From Populus alba (lineage: Eukaryota; Streptophyta; Magnoliopsida; Malpighiales; Salicaceae): a DNA stretch of 64,000 nucleotides. The notes beneath the pieces were generated by a model. The model was not told the origin of the DNA and ran no database searches. It saw only the letters and a program-made list of their open reading frames with translations. The DNA lies in NCBI RefSeq assembly GCF_005239225.2, contig NC_133284.1:6167770-6231769 (forward strand). Reading direction: 5' to 3'. The position numbers were made by a program, and so were the translations under genes. This document shows, piece by piece, positions 45,268-57,799 of this stretch (position 1 is its first letter; each line of letters starts with the position of its first letter).

Positions 45268-48060
45268 ATAATATGACTTTTTTCAATAAGTTTCCCAAGA
45301 TTTCAACACCATCAACTTTTTTAGGTGGTCCAACGAATCAATGAAATATTATTCAATAATTCCTCTACAATGATTGAGCTCAAGCTCAAGATTAGGATAT
45401 ATTTTGAGAGGAAAAATAAAGGTTTAAAACTAGAAAACAATGTTAAAAAATAAGGTAAAGAAGAGCGTCAAATTCTGTCAAAACAATACAGAATTAACCA
45501 ACCGCAAAACACTCTTCTTTAGCCCTTTTTTAAAGAGAATTTTAGGAACCAAAGGTTGATTAATTTCCCCCTTAACAATTTTGATTACCTACAATAAACC
45601 ATAATTAAACATGAATTTTTTTTATTTAAATCATTTGATTTTTAAGCTGAAAATTTTGTTCATGTGACCATGAAAGAGTTGTGGAAAAACTAATTAGATT
45701 CTCATATTCAAAGACTGCATAAAACATTAGGCTAGGCTAGAAGAAATAATTCTACTAGCCTAGTCCAAGATTCCAACAAGATCACTGTGTTTAGGTGCAC
45801 TCTTAAATAAGATCTAACGAACCAATAAAATATTACCCAATGATTGCTTTACAAGGAATAAGCCCAAGTTCCAACTTAAGATATTTTTTGAGAGGAAAAA
45901 TAAAGGTTTAAAACTAGAAAACTGTGTTGCAAAATAAAGTGAAGAAGAGTGTCAAATTCTATCAAAACAATACAAAATTAATCAACCCTAAAACACTTTT
46001 CCTCAACCCCTTTTTAAAGAAAATTTTAGGAACCAAAGGTTAATGAATTTCCCTGCTAACAACTTTGATTACCCATAATAAACCAGAATTAAACATGGAT
46101 ATATTATTTATTTAAATCATGTGACTTTTGAGCTGAAAAATTTATTCATGTAACCTTGAAAGAATTGTGGAAAAACTTATCAGATTCTAACATTTATGGA
46201 CTAGACAAAACAGTACACTGGGCTAGAAGAAATAATTCTTCATAGATCAAGAATTTTAGTTAGCAAAAAATAATCTTTTTTGGTCCAAAAAAATATTTTA
46301 CAATGAACTCAAAACCAGACTCGACTTGGAGCCCTGTCAAGATAGGCCAACACACGTGTAATAAGATTTTTTTCAATAAGTCATCCAAGATTCCAACAAC
46401 ACTACTTTATTTAGATACAATCTTAAAAAAAGATCAAACGAACCAATAAAATATTATTCAATGATTCCTCTACAATGATTGAACTCAAGATCTAGATTAA
46501 AATATATTTTGAGAGGAAAAATAAAGGTTTAAAACCAAAAAAAATGATAGAAAATAAGGTAAAGAATAGCATCTAATTCTATCTAAACAACACAAAATTA
46601 ATCAACCCCAAAACACTCATTTTCAACCCCTTTTAAAGAGAATTTTAGGAACCAAAGGTTGATGAATTCCCCTCGCTAACAACTTTGATTACCCACAATA
46701 AGTTAGAATTAAACATTAATATTTTTTTTTATTTAAATCATGTGACTTTTAAGCTAAAAAATATGTTCATGTAACCTTGAAAGAGTTGTGAAAAAACTGA
46801 TTAGATTCTAACATTCATGGACTTGATAAAAAATGGACTGGGCTTTAAGAAATAATTCTTCCAGCCCAAGATTCCAACAATACCACTGTGTTTAGGTGCA
46901 CTCTTAAACAAGATCTAATGAACCAATAAAATATTACCTGATGATTCCTCTACAAGGTTTGAATCTAAGTTCTAGATTAGGATATACTTTGTGAGGGAAA
47001 ATAAAGGTTTAAAACTGGAAAACAATGTTGGAAATAAGGTGAAGAAGAGTGTCAAATTATGTCAAAACAATACGGAGTTAATCAACCTTGAAACACTCTT
47101 CTTTAACCGTTTTTTAAAGAGAATTTTAGGAACCAAAAGTGGATGGATTTCCTCCATTAACAACTTTTATTACCCATAATAAACTAGAATTAAACATGAA
47201 CAATTTTTTTATTTAAATTATGTGACTTTTGAGCTGAAAATTCTATTCATGTAACCTTGAAAGAGTAGTTGAAAACTTGATCAGATTCTAACATTCATAT
47301 TTATGGACTGGACAAAACAATGGGCCAAGCTAGAAGAAATAATTCTTCATAGACTAAGCATTTTAGTTAGCAAAAAATAATTTTTTATGGCCCAAAAAAA
47401 AATATTTTACAATAAACTCAAAACCAGACCTGACTTGGAGCCTTGTCAAGATAGGTTGGCGCGCGTGCAATAAGACTTTCTTTAATAAGTTACCTAAGAT
47501 TCCAAACAACACCACTTTGTTTAGGTGCACTCCCAAAAAAATCTTACAAACCAATGAAATATTACTCAATGATTTATTTGTAAGGACTGAACTAAAGCTC
47601 TAGATCATGATATCTTTTGAGAGGAAAAAAAAGAGGTTTAAAACCAAAAAACAATACTGAAAAATAAGCTGAAGAAGAGTGTCAAATTCTGTCAAAATAA
47701 TACAGAATTAACCAACCCCAAAATACTCTTTTTCAACCCTTTTTTAAAGAGAATTTTAGGAATCAAAGGTTAATGGATTTCTCTTAATAACAACTTTCAT
47801 TACCCACAATAAACCATAATTAAACATGAATAATTTTTTATTTAAATCATATGATTTTTGAGCTCAAAAATTTGTTCATGTAAGCTCGAAAAAGTTTTGA
47901 AAAAACTATCAGATTCCAACTTGTTTGGACTAGACAAAATAGTGGGCTGGGTTGGAAAAAATAACTCTTCATGGAGCAAGCATTTTAGTTGGCAAAAAAT
48001 AGTTTTTTATGATCCAAAAAAAATATTTTACAATGAGCTCAAGCTCAAGCTCAAAGCTCA
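45268..48060. repeat. tandem array with alternating 480- and 620-bp units
   Basis: The marker AATTTTAGGAA (AATTTTAGGAATC in one copy) recurs at 45538, 46022, 46641, 47122 and 47752, spacing 484, 619, 481 and 630 bp. Each unit also has GAGAGGAAAAATAAAGGTTTAAAAC, GTCAAATTCTGTC, TAAACATGAA and CATGTAACCTTGAAAGAG-like motifs in fixed order. Copies 2, 4 and 5 carry an extra block of about 140 bp (GTTAGCAAAAAATAAT... CAAGATAGG near 46258-46375, 47367-47455 and, partly, 47988-48030) that copies 1 and 3 lack. The array is thus two and a half copies of a dimer of about 1.1 kb. No coding frame is conserved. Confidence 0.85.
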
Positions 48061-48064
48061 ATCA

Positions 48065-49590
48065 AATTTGATTTACGTGTGTGGTTTTAAGTTCAATGCT
48101 AACTTTTCTTAAAACCTCTTCCATTTAAAAGCCTGGATGCTTTTTAGACTTAATTTTAACCTTACAACTTTCTACTTTATAAACACCAAAATAGTGTTTT
48201 TTCCTTTCCTTGTGAGATAGAGGCTTTTAAAGAGTTTTTGATTTCATCCAAACATGTCAACCAAGGATTAAAATTAATTGATATCAATTTATAATTTGTT
48301 TAAATTTTACATATTAAGAGTTTATGTTAAAGATTAAAATAAAATAAAGTTTTAACCTAAATATCACTTTTAATAACACATTAACCATGTTACTAAACAA
48401 ACCTAATTCTTTCTCTAACACGGGATAGAATCTCCTGCCCCTTGCACTTCTTTCTTCCTCCCAAGAAAAAGTATATTTATCTTTTCAATCTTGCTGACTG
48501 CTTTGGCACAGAAACCATATCAGAATTGTCTTATTTGAGCATGAACTTGGCAATGTAGTGGAAGAGCTTGAAAAAGTTGCCGTTGTAAATCTCAAGCTTG
48601 TCCGCTGGCTAGGAGTTTACCAAATCTATAAAGTCAACAACATGTTCTGTATATATATATATATATATATATAAAGATGGAGAGTTTTAACCCTTGCCGT
48701 TGATACTAAACGGTGTTCTTTTATACAAAGAGAGATTCCAAATGTTGCTTTTATGAGTCGCTAGGATTATATGGTTCAAGTCCTTTTGCATAATAAATCT
48801 TCTTTTTTTTCGTGGGCACGTCATGTTATTTGCTTCTTATGGCATGCTTTTCTTGTTCTTAGAACAAATGCAGTCGATATGCAGATGATCACACAATGGG
48901 CATCCAAGGTCTTTCAACTGAACACTTTGTTCAGCATTTATGCGTCGAACTCTGCTTGTAAAAAATATTTTCTCTTTGATAGTAAATGATAGTGAAGCTG
49001 AAAGTTGTGTGAAGGCCCTTTCAACAATCCCTTTTTTAGAGCGGTGATCTGCTGGAGTTAATACCAGACTGCAGGTTTTGGTAATGGCTCTCCTTCACCA
49101 TTGCAAGTATAAACTCGATGATTTCTTGAATTAGTAGTTAGCTGCTATAAAAATGATTATGTATCTTCTTGGCTGTTCTGATTATGTTTTGGGGTGCAAT
49201 AATTTGAGAACGTGCATTGAATTCTGTAGAAATTAATTTCTTCCCTGCACTCAGATCCAGTTATTCGTGCACGCTCCCCCGATTTATTTGAAGTATTAAA
49301 TTTCTAGAGTTTACGTTCACGCCTATCAGTTAAACTATGCTTTGGCTATATCTAATTTCTTCCCTTTACGTTTTGGCATGGTGCCAACTTAACGATCACC
49401 CCAATACAACTTCGAGCTTTCCAATCTCCCAGTAAAATGTCCTCTTTTTTAATGACTGAAGCGGGCCATCCATTTTGGTGGCAATTACATTTTTGTGAGA
49501 AAAATTGACGGGAGCTATTTGCTTTCTCGATAGTCAAGCAACCGCTAACTTTCCTTGGAAACATAAATTAAGCCCGAGGAACATCATTGC
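48065..49590. other. intergenic DNA, no gene recognised
   Basis: Contains an (AT)n microsatellite at about 48651-48672 in otherwise mixed DNA. A few short frames (for example 48771-48989) have no recognised motifs. The 48400-48760 part is less AT-rich and could be a fragment of a former gene, but no family is identifiable. Confidence 0.4.
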
Positions 49591-49592
49591 AA

Positions 49593-49941
49593 CAAACCAT
49601 CATATGCGATCTCAAACCATGTAATTAGTTTTTCTATCCGAGAAATCAACTTGAACACTGGTTCGACAACACCGAGCTTGGATTTTTTTTTTTTTTTTTT
49701 AGCATCTAACCATCATAAGCGATCTCAAACCATGTAATTAGATTTTTTGTTTTTTTATCCGAGACAATTTGAACACTGGTTCGAAAACACCGAGCTTGGA
49801 TTTGTTTTTTTTTTTTTTATTATTATTATTACTTTGCATCAAACCATCTTATGCAATCTCAAACCATGTAATTAGTTTTTTTTGTTATTTTATCCGAGAA
49901 ATCAATTTGAACACTGGTTCAACAACACCGAGCTTGGATTT
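49593..49941. repeat. three-copy tandem repeat with variable T-run spacers
   Basis: Copies begin near 49593, 49701 and 49838. Each reads AACCATC(A/T)TA(T/A)GC(G/A)ATCTC, then AAACCATGTAATTAG, TATCCGAGA, AACACTGGTTC, ACACCGAGCTTGGATT and a poly-T or TTA-rich spacer. The unique parts are nearly identical, while the T-run and (ATT)n spacers differ in length. This gives unit spacings of about 112 and 134 bp. Recent in origin. Confidence 0.88.
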
Positions 49942-49944
49942 TTT

Positions 49945-50435
49945 TTTATTATTAGCTTAGAATGCTTAGACACACGGTCTTTTTGCGCTTCTGAGTTACA
50001 GAAATACTGGATATATATATAAAGCCCAACCCTTGTTGCATGAAGCAACGAATCTAGACAGTAGAAGGTAAGAGATGGGCATAAATGATAAGCAAGTAGA
50101 GAGAATATCAGGTGGTAAAAAAAAGTGATAGGGTTACGTACCATGATATGTGTACGATCAAAGATTTTGTGAGCAGCAGACGAGCTGTCTCTGGCAATTT
50201 TCTTTTGACGGGCATATATAACAGAGGCGAGGGTCGAGTGGAACTGGAAAGTGGTCCCTGGTCTGCCCGTGTGCCTAAGAATTCTAAGCTAATAAAAACA
50301 ACTGATGCTATTTTTCCAATCCTCCCAAGAGTAGGTAAAAAATAAACATTAGAAGGTTACATATGCTGTATGACAAAAACTCTTTATCTACCAAACAAGC
50401 CACGCTGCATAAGATGAAAAAGCTTGGAAGAGGAC
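49945..50435 (-). other. 3' flank of the ARF2-type gene
   Basis: Downstream of the ARF gene on its strand. The 3' UTR probably covers 50389-50511 and some bases beyond, where the sequence is mixed in composition. No other gene is seen. Confidence 0.4.
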
Positions 50436-50788
50436 ATCACAACTGCCTCAACATTGTCATCTTGGCCACAATGCAACAGCTTCGTTTGTGCCACCTTTTC
50501 AGCCTCCTGACCTGAACAAGTGAAAGGAAATAAATAGATTGAAAAAAAGTGGAAAACTCATTTGGCGAAAAAAATGCAAACAGAATTAACAGATTAAACC
50601 TATAAGAAAATAAAAATTGTTTTGGATTGAATGGCTCAACAAGATTTTAGTCACTGATTAGCCTTCAAAAATAAAAATGACATTCCCTGCACCTAGCTTT
50701 CTGATGTTTCTCAGACTATGGCCTGGGCGTCCAAGTAGATGAATCTCTTAACCTTACTGCCAGTCGCGTAGCACAAGCCTGAAAACTC

Positions 50789-53700
50789 CTAGGTACTCAC
50801 AGCTGGAAGATGCTTTGAAGTTCCATCCTCCATCATATCAGCCATTTGGTCTGCACTTCGCGAATTTCCCTCTGCTTCTAGATTCAGGGATCGTGGCTCC
50901 ATCCTGTTTATCTCCTCTCTAGTGAAGACAAAGATCCTGCGCGCCATACTACAGAATTCCCTACATCATACAAAAAGAGCAACTTGATTCAAGTTCCAAA
51001 ACTCTTGTAGGCTACAAATATGATCGTAAGATTAACACGTGAAGAAGTGATTTGCTGATCAATTCGTGTTAAAAAAAGGACCCGAGTTTGAGTTCTTACT
51101 GCCAGGGATCATCTCCTACAAGCATCATATCGCCCTCATCATCAGTAAAAACAATCAACCAATCTTTGTTAGGAGCAACTAATTCACCATGAAATTCAAA
51201 AATCTGATCCAGTTCTGCTGTCAATTCATTATAACCATTAAACTTTGCCAGGTCCAGAGACCTCCTCCCAGCAGTCCCCTGCTTGTAAACCTAAACCAGT
51301 GAAGGCCACATATACAAATTGCGAGTTCATATCCAAAATAAAAAAGAAAAGAAATAAAATCTTTATAAAAGGAATCTTAGTCAAGCATTCAAATAGGTAA
51401 CAACCTTTACACATCTTCTGGTTGAATCACCCTCGGGCATGCCCTGGACATCTTTAGAATGAAGAGCAGAAGCTTGAAAAATGTTCCCTTGTTCCTCAGG
51501 TATAACATGCTTTGGATGCTTTGCTTGCTCCAAAAATCCTTCAGAACCCAACAATTGCAGGTGATCTGATGCAACATTGATTTGCTGCTGTTGTTTCTCT
51601 GTGGAGTGCCTGTGTATAATGGCTGGTTCTGCAGCCATAGGATTCCCAAAAAGGGTGAAGCCGAAAAGTTTGCAATTACTATCTTTAGATGTTTCCTTGT
51701 TATGTTGTTGAAAAGGAAGATGCTGTGGTTTAGATCCCGAAGGATGAGAAGAATTATCAGCATATGCCAAAGGTGAAAACCAGCTTCCACGCTGCTTTTG
51801 TATGTCTTTATCTTTTGCCACATGAACTTCCATCCTAGATGCCATCATGTTAAATGGGTGGCCTAAATACATCAAGGGAGCTGAATGGCAGTTGAACGTG
51901 CCTGTTTCATTAAGTTTACCAGGTCGATCAACCTCATCAGAGTTCAGCTCAAAGAAGGGGCGAGTTGATTCATAGGATTCATGCAGGGTTCCAGGTCCTG
52001 TTGTTAGGTTCATGAGTTTTGCTCCATGCATTACTTGAGGAATCTTGTCATCTGGTCCAAATTTTCTATTATCAGAAGCAGTCTGATCCTTACCTTGAAA
52101 TAGAGCCTGTGCAGGATTGTGCTTACTGTCTGAGTAATTCTTCCCAGCATGTGTGTTTCTCAAGGTCACGATTTCTTGATGTTGCAGGTGTCTTGAAGGC
52201 TCATTATCTAGTTGACATTAGCATAACCAGAGCATATTCATAATCACGCAATGACAAATGAAGTGTACGGACTTGTAGTATGCTATTTATACCTTTCTTT
52301 GTAGGAGCAGAGCAATCTGCAGATGATGTTGCCATGTTTGAACGGTGCCTTTTTGATGGGCACCCCGGAACAGGATCCAGAGGAGCCAAAGCAGGTTCTA
52401 TTTTCCAAGGAGAAACCCTGTCTGGACGGTGAACATGAGAAGTTTCATCCCAGCGAACCTAAAGCGAGTGTGAGGAGGTTTTAGCAGACGCAAAGCAAAA
52501 GAAAAAAAATCCACATTCCAGTAAGTTATAGATATGCTGCCACCTTGAGGCATCTCCACTTTGAGCGAGGCCACTTCTTTCGATCTGCCTCTTCTACTCC
52601 AATTACAGTGCCAGAGAACCTGGCCACAGATGATGAGACATATATTAACACAGCCCCCGTCCCCCTTTGACAACTAGACATCTTTTCACCTTTCCTTTTT
52701 TTGGTTATGTCCAAGTTCAAATCAATTAAAAAATGGGATGGTTTCAAGGGAAAACATACCTTTGTTCTGGGGCCTCTTCAGCTTCGAATTTCATTTTGAA
52801 CCTCATCCCTATAGCATAGTTGATCTTGACAGACTCCCTATATTTATCAATTGGAATAATAAACTCGGCAGGACTAGTCCTGAAACACATCAAACACACA
52901 AAAATACAACACGGAGTCAGAAAACCATAGACAAGGGACGAATGAAATGCATACTACAAACCATGCATATCATCCAGAGCAATCACTCAGTTTCAAAATA
53001 TGTAACAATCTCGCCAGTGTCTACAGAACAAACCACAAACCTTGGTTTATAATAAACAGTGAACATTGATCCTGTCGAAACAGCATGCCACACAGTTGCA
53101 AGGATGCCAATATGCATGCTGTGACTAGACATTACAGAAGATGGGACATTGCTTGGCTGACTCAGAGCACGTCTTACCCCTACACGAAGCTCTTCAGTTT
53201 CACCCCTGAAAATAAAAATCCAGAAGTCAATCATGCTTTGTTGATTCACCATAGAATCAGCTCTGACAGGTAAACCTACTACATAGTTTCAAAAAAGTGC
53301 CAAGATTAATCCTGGGTTGCAATGAGGTACAAAAAATACTCAAGGCAAGCTAGAGGTAGCAATCTTCAAAGAGACTAAAAATGAAGATGCAAACCTAAGA
53401 AAAATAAAAGCATCTCCCGCCACCAGCTTTTTGGCACTGACAAAGAGACTCCAACCACTTTGAAGAAGGTGCCTTCTTGGTTGACCTGCAATTTGGAATT
53501 CACAATAACACATTACAACACAGCTATGTCAGATAACAACACTTTCAAATTGGCAACTATAGCATGTAAATAAGCATCTATATTACCAATAAATAGTTAA
53601 TATCTTATCCAATAAATCAGGATCTACAAGCTATAAAACTGAGACAATCAACTGGATAACTTGATGCAAGATCAAAGTGAGAGGCTCATTCATGAAACAT

Positions 53701-55083
53701 AAAGAAGAATGGACGATTGATTAATTTTAGTGGAGCAAAGCAAGGCCAAACTGTTAGCTGTTAGCTACCTGGACATCCAATCACCAATCCACGATTTTGA
53801 AAACTTGCACAAAAGGGAAAAATCAATCCTTAAACCAATGGTACTCACACACATGAACATAAAGCAAAGAGACTTCAACATGCACAACAAAGGTTGCATA
53901 AGTAGAGAAACAGGTTATAATACATGATCTGTATAAGCACAGAATACGCTCAGCGAATCCAATCCAACCTGATAACAATTACCTCGAAATATGTGGCGGA
54001 AACGCCACTCATTTCCATGCAAATCTTTGGCTACCAGCTCCTGTGCTGGAGGTTGTAGGGACATGTCCTGTTGGAGAGAAAATAAAGCCATTAATAACAT
54101 GAACAGAAAGGAAATAAAACATCAGAGAATGGAGAAGGAAAAAAACCAGACCAAAGGAGGTAGACATTCATCAGCATGCCGTCTCAACACTGAAAATCCA
54201 CCATGTGTGCTCGTATCTGATGCTGTAAGCATCTTACAAAAGGAATGCACCCGAGGACGTGCAGGCGGAGGCGGCAAATCCTCCTTCTCCACCAAGTCCA
54301 CATCTTGCTGGCAAGTTTCCATAATTTTACCAGCATTTAATTATTTTCAGTTATGAGGTGTTCTTTAAAATTAGCAATTTAAAAAATTATATATAAAAAA
54401 ATCTGAATTATATAAGAATAAATCATACTTCAGCTACAGGAAGCAGAATGACTTGAGCAAACACTTCATCTGTATCCAGCTCAGCCTGGAATTAAAAAAT
54501 ATGAGCATAGAATCCTAACTCAATGAACACTTGATTCTACAGATTACACGACAGAGCAAGCCATTAATTCAATATTAATTACCTTCAATTGAACATTAAC
54601 CACACGACAGAGGATTTTAGGAGGAAGATTATAAGCCGGCATTTGCTGATCATCTGCAACCTGATTCGTCGATGCTTCAACCTGGATTAGTATATCACAC
54701 AAATTTCAAATTCGAAAAAAAAAATGACAAACAAGGATGAGAGAGTGAAATGACAGAAGAAGGAAGCAGATGAAAGCGAACCTGTTCAATATGACCTTGA
54801 GGAAAGTAGTAAACAAGCTCTCCTTGGCGAGCCACTGTCACTAACGGACCTGCACATGCGTGCCACAGTTCCTTGAACAGTGCATCCTCTGATCCTACTC
54901 ATACCAAAATAAAAATCACATAACGTAATCATGATGATTCACTAAAACCTAACAAAATCAAAAGAAAACGAAAGGAAATCATTGAAAATCATCATAGGTA
55001 CCTTCACCGGCCACCGGAAAACTCGAACTCCCTCTCGCAATTCCATTACGTTTATTATCCACAGAATAACTTCCGTTAATCAT
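50789..55083 (-). CDS. ARF2: auxin response factor, ARF2 type (14 coding exons, 791 aa)
   Basis: Minus-strand exons in transcript order: 55083-55002, 54894-54782, 54681-54583, 54485-54429, 54307-54152, 54067-53983, 53485-53395, 53205-53041, 52879-52760, 52619-52544, 52458-52293, 52207-51405, 51290-51100, 50960-50789. All are in phase. A nuclear transcription factor that binds auxin response elements; ARF2 types mostly repress. The N-terminal flank has [17 protein letters not shown]. The B3 DNA-binding domain starts at [19 protein letters not shown] (about 138-240), followed by the ARF/Aux_RF domain (about 262-346, ending [12 protein letters not shown]). The middle region is long, Ser/Gln/His-rich and not strongly Q-rich, as in repressor ARFs. 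The C-terminal PB1 domain (about 672-755) has the lysine in [11 protein letters not shown] and the acidic [15 protein letters not shown] motif. Length is near Arabidopsis ARF2 (859 aa). An alternative donor at 50800 (GCT/GTGAGT) may join a 3' exon at 50511, giving another C-terminus. The tasiR-ARF site looks decayed. Confidence 0.9.
52173..52193 (-). promoter_or_regulatory. decayed tasiR-ARF target site in ARF2-type exon 12
   Basis: In ARF2/3/4 genes the TAS3 tasiR-ARF site encodes a peptide of the form R-V-L-Q-G-Q-E. Here the same place, just after the start of exon 12, encodes R-H-L-Q-H-Q-E. The 7 bases that pair with the 5' end of the small RNA are intact, but two mismatches lie at positions 8 and 9, next to the cleavage site. 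Several more lie at positions 15, 17-19 and 21. The position is recognisable but pairing is probably too poor for efficient cleavage. The small-RNA sequence is from memory. Confidence 0.6.
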
Positions 55084-55414
55084 TATTATAATCCAAAACT
55101 AATAAGAGTACTCGATTAAACGACTGTTTATGAACTAGAAACTGATTAAATAATTAATTATTACAGGGAATGATTTTCTACAGAAAGTGAAACGTCAGCA
55201 ATCGAAATGATCTTCTGCTTCTCTTAAAGCAATAACAAGAGTAGAGCAACGACTGCAAAGATCTGTTTGGCTTCATACGGAGAAGAAAAATTGTAGAAAT
55301 AATCTGATCTAATAATGAGACTGTCATTTCTTTGCTTCTCTGCTTCACTTTCTCTCTCTTCAACAACCGTCTCAGCAATAGTCGCTGCCATTACCACTCG
55401 TACACTGTTTCTGT

Positions 55415-55424
55415 CTCCCTCCCT

Positions 55425-55455
<31 letters not shown>

Positions 55456-55456
55456 C
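55415..55456. repeat. (CCCT)n/(CT)n microsatellite in ARF2-type 5' leader region
   Basis: TCCC units followed by CT dinucleotides, about 42 bases, reading as GA repeats on the gene's strand some 330 bp upstream of the start codon. GA-rich leaders are common in plant ARF genes and may bind GAGA-binding factors (inference). Confidence 0.85.
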
Positions 55457-55459
55457 TCA

Positions 55460-57795
55460 CAAATGGCACTACATTTTTATTTTATTTAAAAAAATAAATT
55501 AAATTTCTCACTCTGTGTGCCTGCAGCGAAGTCAGATTCTGCAATTATTTCAAAGCTAGTGGAATTATTGTCCGTTTCTAGGCTACCGGTACCTCCGGTT
55601 ACAGTGCCCTTCTTCACTGTTTTGTCCTCTGCTTAACCGGCAAACGGAGACATTTTATTTTTATTCACTGGGGAAGCCACGGTTTTCGTTAACGGGGTTG
55701 TGTATTACGTTTTGGTGGCCATATTTGATTGGTTGACATCGGGACCACGTTTGTCCTTGGAAACGGAAAGTTGTTCTGATTTTGGGAAGAGATTTTTTGT
55801 CTCGTTATTAACAGGCAGATGATCAGATTTAAATGAGGGATAATGTTAATGTCACCGTGCAGTGAATCACCTGTCAATGATGAAAATAACAGCCGTGGAC
55901 AGATGTAGTTCACCAGGAAAAATCAAAGGTTGTAAATTACAACAGTAAAGCCTGCAAAAATGAATATAGTTGCTGTAAAATGGAAGGACACGTGTCAGTA
56001 AATTAGGAGATGAAAAAGACATTACTTGTGGTGGTAGAGATGGTCCAAATGTGGAAAATGCGAGAGATGATCATGATCATCAACTTCCAGGTCTTGCAGA
56101 TGCAAGCAACCAATGTTCTGTTGTTAACACGTTTAAAAAAAAGAGTGAGGCAAATAACACGTGTGGAAAAGATTTTAAAAATAGCACCGGTATCAAAAAC
56201 CACATGTGAAAACTACGGTTTGTTTTTGTTTTTGTTTTTCTAAATTCTTTTTTTTCAATTTTTTTTCTTTTAAAACCACTAATTTGCAACAAAAAGCTAT
56301 AATTTTGCAACATCTAACATTGAAGAATCAAAAAAATTAAGAATTCAAAAAACTAAAAATATAAAAAATAAATAAATTGCAGCTAGAAAGTGTGGTTTTT
56401 CAACCAATCGCATGCGCTATTTTCCAAAATAAATCGCATGTGCTGTTTCTTAAAAAAAAAAAAACGTTTCTGGGAGAATTTCTAAAGAGAGAGTCATTTA
56501 AAAAAATCAAATTGGTAATATGATTTTTTGAATAGTGTAAACTGTAAATATAGTATTTTTCATATATGCACTCTAATAAAAAAAAATCATTTAGAAATAT
56601 CAATTGCATTTTAATATATTTGATATTGATACAATTATTTATTAATAATAATTAACTAATATAAGTCCAATCAAAACCTCTTTTTATATAAAAATATATA
56701 TAATAAACTCTTAATTTTTTTGACCAACATGTAGGAATAGCTCTCCAACTATGTTGTTAGTTTGAAAGTTATCATGTTACTTGAAGCTATGGTCCATGTA
56801 TTCATGTATTACATTACAAATATAACCTTTCTTTTTCATGCTACAGCAAGAGGCTTCTTTACGTCACAACAAACATGAGAGAGTGGAAGGAATTCGTTAA
56901 TAAAGTCAGTGATGGAGATCACCTGTTATTTTTTTGAGTGTTTTGGTAAGTTAGTTCGTTTTTAAAAAAAAAATGTAAAATATCATTGGTGAAAAAAAAA
57001 AATAGAAATTTAGCATAGGTAAATGAGTCATATATGTTATCTACGATTCAAGTATCACAAACCATTTGCGACTCATGTTTCATAGATAGCATCTGCGACT
57101 TATCTAGCAGTCCAAGAACAATCTATTTTATCATCAACTCCTTGCCAAAAAATAGCATTTCGCACAACAAAAAATAACAAGTTCTCTACCATTAAAACAC
57201 AATTCATATAAAGCAACACATAATATATTTTATTATAAATAACAAATCTATACTGACAATTAAAACAACATAATATTTTATTAAAAAAAATAACTATACA
57301 TCTATTAACAATTATCATAGCATGTAATAATATGTAATTATATGTAATAATCTCCCCAACTTATCAAACTCAAGGTCAATTTGTAATATTCATGTAGGTT
57401 TGAAGAGGGTCAATATCATCTCAACTTATTGATGGACCTAGGTCACTCGTAGATTGACTTGGGACGTTCATACAAGGCTAGCATCCCCAACACTTCCATG
57501 ATAAACGATCTCATCTTCCACTAATTTTGTTTCAGGACACTCAACCTCCCCATCCTTTTGAATTCCTCCATGACATAAAGTGAGTGTGGTGTTGGTCACA
57601 ACATGTCTCATCTTATAGACACCTTCACGGATAACAGATGTTGTTTTCTAAGCTTCTCATACCAAATAATTAATCTACATACATACATTAAAAATCAATT
57701 AGTAATCAACATCCACAATAAAATTATTCTGATATTTAACAAATGTAAAACAATATTGCATATCAATCAATTCTATCTCAAATATCAGCGGCATA
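55460..57795. other. ARF2-type upstream region and AT-rich intergenic DNA
   Basis: The first few hundred bases are mixed in composition and probably contain the ARF promoter. After about 56200 the sequence is AT-rich with no credible gene. Confidence 0.4.
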
Positions 57796-57799
57796 GTGC

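Noticed and set aside
45268..48060. CRISPR-like array
   Set aside because: Repeat units are 480-630 bp, with no short repeat-spacer pattern, and the genome is plant nuclear DNA.
51407..51823. Alternative 138-codon minus-strand frame
   Set aside because: It overlaps the large ARF2-type exon in another frame; the true frame runs unbroken through 51405-52207 and joins the PB1 exons in phase.
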